Shown: positions 51,909 through 62,193 of the stretch, piece by piece
Layout of the letters: the number at the start of each line of letters is the position of its first letter
How positions within the stretch are numbered: position 1 is the stretch's first letter
NCBI RefSeq assembly: GCF_009866525.1
Contig: NZ_CM020866.1
Location: forward strand, 746,260-810,259
Length of the DNA stretch: 64,000 nt
Direction: 5' to 3'
Source: Spiroplasma poulsonii
GTDB taxonomy: Bacteria; Bacillota_I; Bacilli_A; Mycoplasmatales; Mycoplasmataceae
The notes under the pieces: generated by a model
What the model was told of the DNA's origin: nothing
What the model saw: only the letters and a program-made list of their open reading frames with translations
Database searches by the model: none
Program-made: the position numbers and the translations under genes

Positions 51909-52103
51909 ATGCCAAAAATGAAAACAAAGAAATCTTTAGCAAAACGAGTAAAAGTAACTGGAACCGGAAAATGAAAGATTGCCCATGCTTATACTTCACA
52001 TTTAGCTCAAAATAAATCAACAAAACAAAAACGGCACTTACGTAAAGCTGGCGTAATGGATCATACTGATCAAAGTAGATTAAAACAATTATTACAAGAT
52101 TAA
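51909..52103 (+). CDS. rpmI: 50S ribosomal protein L35
   Basis: 64 aa, starts [20 protein letters not shown], the typical L35 opening; one UGA-Trp. AGGAGG RBS. Second gene of the infC operon. Confidence 0.95.
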
Positions 52104-52129
52104 TTTAAACAAGAAGGGAGTATTAAAAA

Positions 52130-52489
52130 ATGGCAAGAGTTAAAGGCGGACCAACAACAAGAAAACGTCGTAAAAAAATTATTAAACAAGCAAAAGGATA
52201 TTTTGGGACAAAATCAACCCATTACAAAAAAGCAAAAGAACAAGTAATGAAATCATTGGCATATGCCTTTCGTGATCGTAAACAACGTAAAAGGGATTTT
52301 CGTTCATTATGAATTCAGAGAATTAATGCAGCTGTGCGTGAACATGATATGTCATATTCACAATTTATGAATGGATTAAATAAAGCTAATGTCGAAATTA
52401 ATCGTAATATGTTATCGGAATTAGCAATTCATAATCCTACTGAATTTAAAATGTTAGTGGATGAATCAAAAAAAGCGTTAAAAAATTAA
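52130..52489 (+). CDS. rplT: 50S ribosomal protein L20
   Basis: 119 aa, the normal length. [19 protein letters not shown] and [15 protein letters not shown] are family hallmarks; LWIQRINAA holds a UGA-Trp. It binds 23S rRNA early in assembly and probably represses its own operon through the leader described upstream. Confidence 0.96.
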
Positions 52490-52490
52490 C

Positions 52491-52520
52491 AAAACTATTT
52501 TTAAAAAGTAGTTTTTTTTT
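52491..52520 (+). terminator. Intrinsic terminator after rplT
   Basis: AAACTATTTT pairs with AAAAGTAGTTT around TTA, followed by a long T run. Confidence 0.75.
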
Positions 52521-52595
52521 GACAATTTATTCTTAGTTGCTAATTATTACAATTAAGCATAAAATATTAATATATTTAAGGGGAAAACACAAAAT

Positions 52596-54377
52596 ATGGC
52601 AACAAAGTTATCATTAAAAGAACAAGTTGAAATTTTACCAGCAAAACCAGGGTGTTATTTATTTTTTAATAGTTATAATCAAGTGTTATATGTTGGAAAA
52701 GCAAAAAATTTACGTAGCCGGGTTAGTTCATACTTTAATAAGGTTTATAATTACAAAACAACACGGTTGGTGCAAGAAATCACGCGGTTAGAAACAATTA
52801 TTACTAAAACAGAAAAAGAAGCGTTAATTTTAGAACATAATTTAATTAAACAATATAAACCAAAATATAATATTTTATTAAATGATGATAAACATTATCC
52901 ATACATTGTAATTACCAAGGAACAAGATCCCCAATATTTATATGTTCGTAATGTTCATAAAAAATATGCTCGTTGTTATGGTCCGTTTCCAGAAGGAAGT
53001 CATGCTCGGGAGATTATTAAAGTTTTAGAACGATTATATCCGTTGCGGCGTTGTAAAGGAAACCTTGGTAAACCCTGCTTATATTATCATATTAACCAAT
53101 GTTCTGGCGCTTGTTTTAAAACCGTGCCAAAAGAATATTATACAGCAATGATCAAAAAGGTTCATGCTTTTTTTAAAGGAAATTTTAACGAGACAAAAGA
53201 GTTGTTAGAAAAACGAATGTTACAAGCAGCAAATAATTTACAATTTGAAGAGGCCCAAAAGCTAAAATTATTAATTCGTAATTTAGATTGGACTTTATCA
53301 TCCCAAACAGTTGAAATGTTAAATCAAAATGATGATTTAGATGTAATTAGTTTATACAAAACTGAGCATAATTTAGTATTAACAACTTTGTTTTATCGGG
53401 CTGGAAAATTAAGTTATAAAGATTATGAATATTATCAAGTCACAATTGAAGATGATTTTCAAGAACTTTATCGGTTATATTTGCAAAATATTTATCAAAA
53501 GAATATTTTACCGACTAAAATTATTGTTAATAAAGCGATTGCTTTACCAGAATTAAATTTATTATTTGATAATCGTGTTTTTCATCCCCAAACCCGAGCA
53601 GAAGAAACAATTATGCAACTAGCAACTGACAATAGTTATGAATCTTATTTACAAACGCAATCAACAGCACAGCGTCAGCTAAATAATGTTGAAGTTTTAC
53701 AAGAATTACAAAATCTTTTACATTTAAATGAATTACCTTATTTAATTGAAATGATTGATATTGCAAATATTAATGATGAATTTGTTACTGGTGGGGTAAT
53801 CGTTTATAAAAATGGGCGACCATCACGAAATGATTATCGTAAATATAATCTGGCAATTGCGCAACAAGATGATGCCCATCGAATTGCGGCTGTTGTTGCT
53901 CGTCGTTATCAAAAAGCGCTTGAAACTGACCAGCCATTACCAAACTTAATTATGATGGATGGGGGAATTCAACAAGTTAACGCTTGTTTAAATGAATTAA
54001 AAAAATTAAATTTAATAATCCCTGTTATTGGGTTAGTTAAAAACAATCAACATAAAACTGACCATCTTCTTAACTTAGCAAAAGAAAAGGTCTATCTTGA
54101 TAAAACCAGTCGCTTATTTTTATTTTTAACAAAAATGCAAGACGATGTTCATCATTTTGCAATTAGTAGTTTTCGCCGTCGGCAAACAAAGGCGTTAACA
54201 ACAAGTATTTTAGAAGTAGTTCCGGGGTTAGGGGCACAACGGATTAAGGCTTTAAATCTTGATTTTGATAGTGTTGGGGCAATGCAAAAGGCAAGTGGTG
54301 AAGAATTATATCAAATTTTACGTAATTGAAAACTTGTTGAAAATTTGCGAAAGTTTCTGGAAAATTTTAGCGGATAA
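52596..54377 (+). CDS. uvrC: Excinuclease ABC subunit C
   Basis: 593 aa, full length. GIY-YIG nuclease domain at the N-terminus (PGCYLFF...VLYVGKAKNLRSRVSSYF), a Cys-rich segment (RRCKGNLGKPCLYYHINQC), the UVR motif (FEEAQKLKLLIRNL), the RNase H-like second nuclease domain (IEMIDIANI and MMDGGIQQVNA) and a C-terminal helix-hairpin-helix (EVVPGLGAQRIKAL). It cuts on both sides of UvrB-bound DNA damage. One UGA-Trp near the end. AAGGGG-type RBS. Confidence 0.95.
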
Positions 54378-54439
54378 AGTTTTTTTAGTTATAATTATAA
54401 TGGACAAAGTTAAATATATAAAAAGGAGTAAAGAATATT

Positions 54440-55192
54440 ATGCATAGAGTCCAACGAAAAGACTTATTATTAGAATATCTATGCCAAAAACCTTTCCACG
54501 AAATGAATCATGTTCTTGAGTATGTTGCAAAATTCGATATTTCTGCGACAACCGCACGTCGTGATTTAAAAGAACTTGAAAATGAAAGTATTATTACAAT
54601 GTTTTATGGTGGGATTAATTTTTTAGGGGTTCACAATAAGTCGTGCAGTATTGATGTTCGTGCAAGTAGCATTAACTTTGATAAAAAAATGATTATTGCG
54701 AAAAAACTTTTAAATCTTTTAGAAAAAAATGATATTATATTTGTTGGTGTTGGGTCAACTTGTGAAGTTTTTGTAACTTTAATTGATAAACCAGTTAAAA
54801 TTGTTACTAATTCATTTCGAATTTTACAATTGGCAAAAGACAATTATAATGTTCAATATAATGTTTTAATTGGTGGTAAAGTACGAGAAAAATCACAAGC
54901 GTTTTATGGCTCACTTTGTGAAGAAAGTTTATCATTAATTCAATTTTCAAAGGTTATTTTTTCGGCAAATACAATTGATCAAACGGGCGCAGTTTATAAA
55001 AGTAACGAAGAAGAGGCTCGGGTTGAATTAGCAGCCTTAGCACGAGTACAAACAAAAATTCTATTGGCAGATAGTACTAAATTTGATAAGCTGGGGTTTT
55101 TTAAATTTTATGAAACAAAAAATGTTTCGTATTTAGTAACCGATAAACCAGAAGTTGCTAAACAATATGATTTAAATGTTAGTATTATTTAA
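54440..55192 (+). CDS. DeoR/GlpR-family transcriptional regulator
   Basis: 250 aa. Winged helix-turn-helix at residues 25-55 (FDISATTARRDLKELE, the recognition helix of the family) and a sugar-phosphate sensor domain with VGVGSTCEVF, IVTNSFRIL and LIGGKVREKS. AAAAGGAG RBS. It probably represses a sugar gene set; no target is adjacent, since the next gene is tiny and the local PTS is dead. Ligand unknown. Confidence 0.85.
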   Translation: MHRVQRKDLLLEYLCQKPFHEMNHVLEYVAKFDISATTARRDLKELENESIITMFYGGINFLGVHNKSCSIDVRASSINFDKKMIIAKKLLNLLEKNDIIFVGVGSTCEVFVTLIDKPVKIVTNSFRILQLAKDNYNVQYNVLIGGKVREKSQAFYGSLCEESLSLIQFSKVIFSANTIDQTGAVYKSNEEEARVELAALARVQTKILLADSTKFDKLGFFKFYETKNVSYLVTDKPEVAKQYDLNVSII

Positions 55193-55222
55193 GACTTTGT
55201 CTTCGGACAAAGTTTTTTCTTT
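55193..55222 (+). terminator. Intrinsic terminator with UUCG tetraloop
   Basis: ACTTTGTC-TTCG-GACAAAGT followed by T6. Confidence 0.85.
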
Positions 55223-55274
55223 GCAAGGAAAAAGGTTTTGTGGCTGGTAATTTTGTGCTTGAAAGGAGGTTAAA

Positions 55275-55397
55275 ATGGAATTAAATAATGTCCAGTATGT
55301 ATGTAACCAAATTGAAAAGTTTGAATTTGAAGAATTATTCACCGTTCTAGCAAAAATTGAAGCAGTTGTAAAGGACCAAACAGACGGCGTCGATTAG
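55275..55397 (+). CDS. Small acidic helical protein
   Basis: 40 aa behind a GAAAGGAGG RBS. Acidic and likely helical (YVCNQIEKFEFEELF...), no family recognised. The strong RBS is the main reason to call it. Confidence 0.45.
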   Translation: MELNNVQYVCNQIEKFEFEELFTVLAKIEAVVKDQTDGVD

Positions 55398-55499
55398 GAA
55401 AATATTTTCAATAAACTCTCAAATTTTTTTCATTCCAAGTTTATTATAATCACAATTGAAAGTTGAGGAATTAAAACATGGAATGATTGGGTGGGGAAC

Positions 55500-56286
55500 A
55501 TGCAATTGAGAACTAATATTCTTGAGAAGTTAGAAGAAATTATTAACCGTAATGATGATACTGTTAATGGTATCATTGCACAAACTATTTTAAATTTTGC
55601 TAAAGTACCAAACGAAACTTTTATTATTAATGATGTTGCAGAAACATCACATACAAGTGTCTCATCGGTAACGAAGTTTTGTAAGATGCTAGGTTTTACT
55701 GGTTGAAAAGAATTTTATATTTTCTTTCGTTATGAATTAGATAATTTGAGAAAACTTAATCAATTACACCGTATTAACCCTTTAGAAAACACAATTAAGG
55801 ATTTAGTAACAAATCACACTGTTATGATGACAAAACTATTAAATGAAAATTTAGAATCAATTTTAGAATTAAAAACAATGTTAAAAACAACCAATAAAAT
55901 TTATTTAATTGGTGAACACACACATTTAGATTTATTAATTAATTTTTATCATCAATTATTAGGACTTGGGTTTGACACAAGTATGACAACCCATGATTTT
56001 ATTGCCAAAAAGTTTTTAGAAAAACTAACCAAAGATGATCTTGTCCTTTGAATTATTATTGATACTAACCAAACGTATTTATTTAATGTTTTTAAAACAT
56101 AGTGATAAGACATTACCTTGTGATAATATTAAATTTATTTTAAAAGAAAATTCACCGATTTTAGAGACAAATTTAACAACAAGAGGGCCAATCATTATTA
56201 ATGATCGCCGCAAAATGTATACCCACCAAATAATTTATAATCATTTATTTATTATCTTTAATGCAATTCTGACAATGCTTAATTAA
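55500..56286 (+). pseudogene. RpiR-family regulator, frameshifted
   Basis: From ATG 55500 the HTH region is clear (NDVAETSHTSVSSVTKFCKM) followed by WKEFYIFFRYEL, the end of the RpiR N-terminal domain; an SIS-like sugar-phosphate domain follows. At 56094-56097 a four-A run shifts the frame: the first frame ends at TAG 56100-56102, while the other continues SDKTLPCDNIKF... to 56286. One A fewer would restore a ~262-aa protein. A strong RBS is not evident. Confidence 0.65.
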
Positions 56287-56321
56287 AAAAATACCCAGAC
56301 AATTAATCTGAGTATTTTTTA
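56286..56321. terminator. Bidirectional terminator
   Basis: AAATACCCAGA pairs with TCTGAGTATTT (one mismatch) around CAATTAA. It serves the RpiR remnant and the minus-strand lipoprotein. Confidence 0.75.
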
Positions 56322-56966
56322 TTTTTCTTTATTATGATCAGTATCTCAATCTTCTAAAACCATATGTTTAATAAAACGTTGCATTCATAGGTTAGGATTT
56401 GGCCCTGTTTCTAAATTACCAATTTCACCAGTTTCAAAACCAACATAATTACCATTTTTAACATAAATATAAGTTGGTGTTCCATTTAATCCTAATGATT
56501 CAGCGGTAATGCTTTTATCAATTTCACCGTTAATTTTATGGGCATTACGTTCTTGCGTTACAATTCAATCCGCAACGTTTTTTGCTCATTTTTGTTGTCA
56601 AACATTATTGTAATCTTTAACATCACTTGTAACAATTAAACGGGTTTTTTTAATTTTTGCTTGTTCTTCAGCACTAATATGGTAACTATTTAAAGCATAT
56701 TGTGCACCACGTTTTCCTGTTAAGTAATCATCATATTTTTGATTGCCATACCCATTAGTATATAAATCAGCAATTGTTGTGTCATGGGTATTTTGACAGT
56801 GAATACAATTTTGTGCTGATACCATAAAAATAAAGTTTTCCTTGTTCTTAACCCCGTCCATAAATTGGGTGTAATATACCATATTTTTATCTGAACAAGC
56901 AATTACAGTCGTTGCGGTTGTTGATACAATTGTTAGGGCTGCCATTGTGCTTAGCAGTTTTCTCAT
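56319..56966 (-). CDS. Thioredoxin-fold lipoprotein (DsbA/thioredoxin-like)
   Basis: 215 aa. Signal peptide MRKLLSTMAALTIVSTTAT with lipobox VIAC (Cys 24). The mature part has FIFMVSAQNCIHCQNTH, a thioredoxin-like CxxC (CIHC) on the strand-helix turn, and later GTPTYIYVKNG with the cis-Pro. It is probably an extracytoplasmic disulfide or thiol enzyme anchored in the membrane. AGGAGG RBS. Five UGA-Trp codons in the C-terminal half. Confidence 0.8.
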
Positions 56967-57107
56967 TTTTATTCCTCCTAAGAATTAGTTATAATGTTGT
57001 CTATTTATAACTATACATTATTTTTTTAAGTTTTGACATAAAATATTAAATATTTTGTTCGATTACGGGTAGAAAATTATGGTGAAAAGGATATAATATA
57101 TATAATA

Positions 57108-58172
57108 GACTTCTTGCGATACCCTTTTTTATTAAAATATTATTATAAAATATAATTTATGAGGACATAAAAATATGAACAATAATAAATTTAATACTCT
57201 TAATGATAGAGAATGGTTAAGATTAACAGGAATAAAAAAATCCACTTTTAATAAAATGTTAGATATTTTAAAAGTTGCTGAAATAGAAAAATTTAAAAAA
57301 GATGGTAAAACTAATAAATTATCATTAGAAAATAGATTATTGATGACTTTATTATATTGACGAGAATATCAGACTTATTTTCATCTTGGTAAAAGTTTTG
57401 ATATTAGTGAGGCTAATTGTTATCGTAATATTAAGTGAATTGAAGATATTTTAATTAAAAACTCTGATTTTCAACAACTTGCTGGTAAAAAAGCACTAAT
57501 AAATGATTATTTTAATGATAAAACTATTATTATTGATGCTACCGAAACTCCAATCCAACGCCCAAAAAAAGACAAAAACAATCTTATTCTGGTAAAAAGA
57601 AAAAACACACGATCAAAACACAAGTAATTATCGAACAAGAAACCAAAAAAATTATTGCAACAAGTTTTTCGCTCGGAAAAAAACATGATTATGCTTTATT
57701 TAAAGAATCAAAAATCCCAATTTTAAAAAATACCAAATTAATAGTTGATAGTGGTTATCAAGGAATACAAAAAAATCACAATAATGTTCTAATACCTACA
57801 AAGAAAACAAAGAAAAACCCTTTAAACAAAGAACAAAAGCAATATAATAGACTAGTTTCAAAAATGAGAATTATTATTGAAAATATTTTTGCTATTCTTA
57901 AAAAATTTAAAATTATTACAGAAAAATATCGTAATCGAAGAAAAAGATTTGGTTTAAGATTTAATTTAATTGCCTCAATTTATAATTTACAATTATTATA
58001 TTTAACATAAAATATTTATTTAAAATTAAATAATTTAAATAATAAATTAATTTTTCGTTGTGGAAAAATATTAAATTTTTAAATAAAAAACATAATTAAT
58101 TAAAATTATATTTTTCTATTAGTATCTTTTTTACAAATATTTGCAATTTTTTAACAAGTAATGCAAGAAGTC
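57108..58172 (+). mobile_element. IS5-family element, complete copy K (reference copy)
   Basis: 1,065 bp. Ends GACTTCTTGC, flanked by TA on each side. orfA 57175-57627 (150 aa) begins MNNNKFNTLNDREWLRL, uses UGA-Trp and reaches IIDATETPIQRP, with the first catalytic Asp. The A7 run at 57564-57570 lets ribosomes slip -1 into the second frame (to 58010), giving a 278-aa fusion with YSGKKKKHTIKTQ, the second Asp in LIVDSGYQG and the Glu in IENIFAILKKF (DDE_Tnp_4 type). This and the TA target fit the IS427-like branch of IS5. A T-rich leader and GAGG RBS precede orfA. Confidence 0.93.
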
Positions 58173-58246
58173 TATTGTAATGTCATTTTAAGAAATATTT
58201 TTTGATTTTTTATAATAGTTTTAGTTACTGTTATTTTTTAAAAAGG

Positions 58247-58378
58247 ATGAGCCTCATATTTGAAGCTTTTATTAATCTTAAAAGTGATAACCACCATATT
58301 GCAACTTATGATATTAATTTTCTGCTTATTTTAGCAATAAAACAAAAACCTTTTAATATTTGAAACTGGGATGTTTAA
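58247..58378 (+). CDS. Small hypothetical protein
   Basis: 43 aa behind AAAAGGATG; mildly hydrophobic, two Trp, one of them UGA-coded. Could be chance. The rest of 58379-58549 shows no gene. Confidence 0.3.
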
Positions 58379-58549
58379 ATAAATAGCATTGAAAATGGTT
58401 GGTTTTTATTTTATAACCATTTATAGTATAACAATAATTATTATTGACCCTTCAATAATATCTATATACTACATTTTAAAATTTTATTTTTTATTTCTTT
58501 TTTAATACAGTTTTGTTGTTTTTTTAAAAATAATTAATAATTATTTTAA

Positions 58550-58578
58550 TTGACAAAAATTATTGTTTTATATAAAAT
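58550..58578 (+). promoter_or_regulatory. Promoter of the tRNA operon
   Basis: TTGACA (58550-58555), 17-nt spacer, TAAAAT (58573-58578). ACACAAT/ATTGTGT forms a hairpin just upstream of the first tRNA (58592-58610). Confidence 0.75.
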
Positions 58579-58613
58579 TATAAAGGTTTTAACACAATAA
58601 CTAATTGTGTAAT

Positions 58614-58687
58614 CGGGTGTTATTAGACTGGAACGTACCTACCTTACAAGTGGGCGATCAGCGGTTTAATTTCGTTACACCCGACCA
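58614..58687 (+). tRNA. tRNA-Val(TAC)-like gene with broken D-stem
   Basis: A perfect 7-bp acceptor (CGGGTGT with ACACCCG) with encoded CCA, and a paired anticodon arm CCTAC-CTTACAA-GTGGG (TAC). But the D-stem TTAG/CGTA pairs at only two of four positions, position 26 is missing, and the T-loop reads TTTAATT instead of TTCRANN, with a G-U-rich T-stem. Conserved A14, G18G19 and A21 are present. It is either a decaying tRNA or a specialised one. Confidence 0.6.
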
Positions 58688-58699
58688 TTTAATGTTTGT

Positions 58700-58775
<76 letters not shown>

Positions 58776-58780
58776 TTCTT

Positions 58781-58864
58781 GGAGGGGTAGTGAAGTGGCC
58801 AAACACATCTGACTGTAAATCAGCTCCTTCGGGTTCGGGGGTTCGAATCCCTCCCCCTCCACCA
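58781..58864 (+). tRNA. tRNA-Tyr(GTA)
   Basis: Class II tRNA of 84 nt with long variable arm; acceptor GGAGGGG/CCCCTCC, anticodon loop CTGTAAA, T-loop TTCGAAT, CCA encoded. Confidence 0.95.
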
Positions 58865-58879
58865 TTTTTATTGAGACAT

Positions 58880-58954
58880 AGGGCTATAGCCAAGCGGTAA
58901 GGCAAAGGACTTTGACTCCTTCATGCGCTGGTTCAATCCCAGCTAGCCCTGCCA
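58880..58954 (+). tRNA. tRNA-Gln(TTG)
   Basis: Acceptor AGGGCTA/TAGCCCT, D-stem GCC/GGC, anticodon loop CTTTGAC, T-loop TTCAATC, discriminator G and CCA. Confidence 0.92.
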
Positions 58955-58961
58955 TTTAAGT

Positions 58962-59037
58962 CTCCTGTTAGCTCAGTAGGTAGAGCATCTGGCTTTTAAC
59001 CAGTGGGTCAAAGGTTCAAGTCCTTTACAGGAGACCA
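58962..59037 (+). tRNA. tRNA-Lys(TTT)
   Basis: Acceptor CTCCTGT/ACAGGAG, D-arm GCTC/GAGC, anticodon loop CTTTTAA, T-loop TTCAAGT, CCA. Confidence 0.94.
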
Positions 59038-59053
59038 TTTATTAGATATATAT

Positions 59054-59140
59054 GCCCGAGTGGCGGAATAGGTAGACGCAACGGACTTAAAATCCGTCGG
59101 TTTTACAACTGTACCGGTTCAAGTCCGGTCTCGGGTACCA
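59054..59140 (+). tRNA. tRNA-Leu(TAA)
   Basis: Class II tRNA of 87 nt; acceptor GCCCGAG/CTCGGGT (terminal G-U), anticodon loop CTTAAAA, long variable arm, T-loop TTCAAGT, CCA. Confidence 0.93.
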
Positions 59141-59156
59141 TTTTATTTAAAAACAA

Positions 59157-59185
59157 TTGACATCAAATTAAGACAGTGGTATATA
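59157..59185 (+). promoter_or_regulatory. Separate promoter of tRNA-Gly
   Basis: TTGACA (59157-59162), 17-nt spacer, TATATA (59180-59185). Confidence 0.75.
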
Positions 59186-59217
59186 TATTATTGTTATAAG
59201 TTATAAAAATTAAAAAT

Positions 59218-59291
59218 GCGGGTGTAGTTTAATGGTAGAACTTCAGCCTTCCAAGCTGACTGTGAGGGTTCGATTCCCTTCACCCGCTCCA
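59218..59291 (+). tRNA. tRNA-Gly(TCC)
   Basis: Acceptor GCGGGTG/CACCCGC, anticodon loop CTTCCAA, T-loop TTCGATT, discriminator T and CCA. Confidence 0.94.
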
Positions 59292-59298
59292 TTACTAT

Positions 59299-59323
59299 AA
59301 GTTGTTAGTTTAACAATTTTTTT
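59299..59323 (+). terminator. Intrinsic terminator after tRNA-Gly
   Basis: AAGTTGTTA pairs with TAACAATTT (one G-U) around GTT, then T7. Confidence 0.7.
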
Positions 59324-59370
59324 ATGTTAAAATAGGAATACAAGCATCTTAAGAGGAGTAATTAATTAAT

Positions 59371-59952
59371 ATGAAAGTAATTAAAAAGGATAACAAAAAA
59401 GACGTTACTGATAATAATTGAGAACATTTACCCGTAGAAGTACAAAATGATTTAGCGTTTCATGCTTCACGAACTGTTTTTTGAAAAAGTTTTTTATTTT
59501 TGATCATTGAAGCAGTAGGGCCATTTTTGTTGTTGTTTTTGTTAACTTCCCCAGATTTAAGTTTTGCTTATCATTATGATGTTGGTGCTGGAATTAGTTT
59601 TGGATTAGCAATGATTTTAGGAGTCTTTTTATTAACTTGTGCTGGTTTTTGGTTAAAGTTTCATCAAGCTGATCAGTTTACTTATACAATTACTTTATCT
59701 TGAACTTTATATGGCATTTATTTAACTGGTTATTGATGAGGGTGAGATAAAATTTTATATCGTTGTTTAGTTGCCCTAGTGTTTTTATTACTTGCTGTTT
59801 TTTTTGGTACTTTTATGGCCGTATGAATGCGTAATTTATGTGGTTATTTACAAATGAAAAAAACTAATTTTCAAGAACTCGAAGCTAACGAACAAGAAAC
59901 AACGACAGCGGATGATGAGCAAAATCCACCATCATCAACACTTGATCCCTAA
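59371..59952 (+). CDS. Membrane protein of unknown function
   Basis: 193 aa. A charged N-terminus (residues 1-38), four hydrophobic helices (about 42-60, 72-95, 107-125 and 130-155) and an acidic, Glu/Thr/Pro-rich tail. Seven UGA-Trp codons. AAGAGGAG RBS. Its stop overlaps that of the convergent kinase gene by two bases. Unknown family. Confidence 0.6.
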
Positions 59953-60737
59953 TCATTATTTTGCAAATTAAGTAATTTTAAATTAATAATTTCTAAGAAA
60001 ATATTATTGTTTGTTTGTTCATACATATAGTTAGCTCAAGCAATTCAAACAATGTTTTGATAATACATTCAAGCGTTAACTTTTTGCTGCTGTTGTACTG
60101 TTAGGTTGAAAAGACTAAACCAATATGTTTGTTCTGCTTTTGTTGTTAACGTTTCTGAAGCAAAAGAAGCAATATCAAAAAACTTATCATTTTGCATTGC
60201 ATATTCAAAATCAATTAAATAAAGTTTTTTTTCAACAACAACTAAATTTCCACCATTTAAATCATTGTGGCATAAAACAAGATTATTTGTTTGCAATTTA
60301 ATATAATCAAGCTTAGCTTCATATGGTTGTAAGGCTACTAATGGCTTTTTCAAAGCAGTTTTAAAAGTTTCTAAAAATTGTTGTGGTTGAAAAGTCTTAA
60401 TTTGATCATTTGCGGTAAGCTTAATTTGTCATAATTGTTTAATTATTGCTGCAATATTTTTAAGGACTTCTTTTGTAAGTTTTATCGCACTAACTGGTTG
60501 TAATGTTTGATAGTATGATGTTACGAGGAAGAAATGGTCATTATCATAACCATAATCAACAATTGGAAGGGTTAATTTAGTATTTTTAATTTTTTCTAAA
60601 ACAAAAATTTCATTTTGATGGTCAATAAATAAATTGGTAAAAGGGTCACTATAGCGAATAAAAAGATTATCAACGGTTTGGTAATTTTGATTAGTTATTC
60701 CTAAATTTAGTTTTGTTTTAATGTTGTATTTCATCAT
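59949..60737 (-). CDS. Choline/ethanolamine kinase family protein (LicA-like)
   Basis: 262 aa with the protein-kinase-like fold of aminoglycoside and choline kinases: N-terminal lobe through residue 90, then the Brenner motif VLCHNDLNGGNLVV (catalytic Asp and Asn) and LYLIDFEYA (metal-binding Asp). It probably phosphorylates choline or a similar alcohol for membrane lipid or glycolipid synthesis; the substrate is not fixed by sequence. Start either of two adjacent ATGs at 60737. Confidence 0.8.
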
Positions 60738-61125
60738 TTATCTAACTTCCATTCTGTGATTTCTTAATTTTATTATACAATAGATATAATTAAGAAAAGC
60801 GAGGAAATAAGGAATGACAGAGATTTGAATTGCAACTAGTAATAAAAACAAAGTTCGAGAATTTAAGGCGATGTTTTACGATGTTAACATAACAGTTAAA
60901 TCATTATTAGATTTAGAAAATCCGATTCCTGATATTCCAGAAACGGGAACTACCTTTGAAGAAAATGCTTTTTGCAAGGCGGATTTTTTAAGTCAAATGA
61001 TTAATAAACCAGTCTTGGCTGATGATTCAGGTTTAGAAATTATTAGGTTGGATCATTTTCCGGGGGTTAATACGCGACGATGAGCACATCCAATTACTGA
61101 CAATAAAATTATTAATGATTTATTA

Positions 61126-62193
61126 GACTTCTTGCGATACCCTTTTTTATTAAAATATTATTATAAAATATAATTTATGAGGACATAAAAATATGAACAA
61201 TAATAAATTTAATACTCTTAATGATAGAGAATGGTTAAGATTAACAGGAATAAAAAAATCCACTTTTAATAAAATGTTAGATATTTTAAAAGTTGCTGAA
61301 ATAGAAAAATTTAAAAAAGGTGGTAAAACTAATAAATTATCATTAGAAAATAGATTATTGATGACTTTATTATATTGACGAGGAGAATATCAGACTTATT
61401 TTCATCTTGGTAAAAGTTTTGATATTAGTGAGGCTAATTGTTATCGTAATATTAAGTGAATTGAAGATATTTTAATTAAAAACTCTGATTTTCAACAACT
61501 TGCTGGTAAAAAAGCACTAATAAATGATTATTTTAATGATAAAACTATTATTATTGATGCTACCGAAACTCCAATCCAACGCCCAAAAAAAGACAAAAAC
61601 AATCTTATTCTGGTAAAAAGAAAAAACACACGATCAAAACACAAGTAATTATCGAACAAGAAACCAAAAAAATTATTGCAACAAGTTTTTCGCTCGGAAA
61701 AAAACATGATTATGCTTTATTTAAAGAATCAAAAATCCCAATTTTAAAAAATACCAAATTAATAGTTGATAGTGGTTATCAAGGAATACAAAAAAATCAC
61801 AATAATGTTCTAATACCTACAAAGAAAACAAAGAAAAACCCTTTAAACAAAGAACAAAAGCAATATAATAGACTAGTTTCAAAAATGAGAATTATTATTG
61901 AAAATATTTTTGCTATTCTTAAAAAATTTAAAATTATTACAGAAAAATATCGTAATCGAAGAAAAAGATTTGGTTTAAGATTTAATTTAATTGCCTCAAT
62001 TTATAATTTACAATTATTATATTTAACATAAAATATTTATTTAAAATTAAATAATTTAAATAATAAATTAATTTTTCGTTGTGGAAAAATATTAAATTTT
62101 TAAATAAAAAACATAATTAATTAAAATTATATTTTTCTATTAGTATCTTTTTTACAAATATTTGCAATTTTTTAACAAGTAATGCAAGAAGTC
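61126..62193 (+). mobile_element. IS5-family element, copy L
   Basis: 1,068 bp: the normal 1,065 plus an in-frame 3-bp GAG duplication near 61381 adding one residue. orfA starts at 61193. Left TA at 61124-61125. Confidence 0.9.

Noticed and set aside
57175..57360. Repeated 61-aa protein at the left of each IS
   Set aside because: It is only the part of the transposase before the first UGA; with UGA read as Trp the frame continues.
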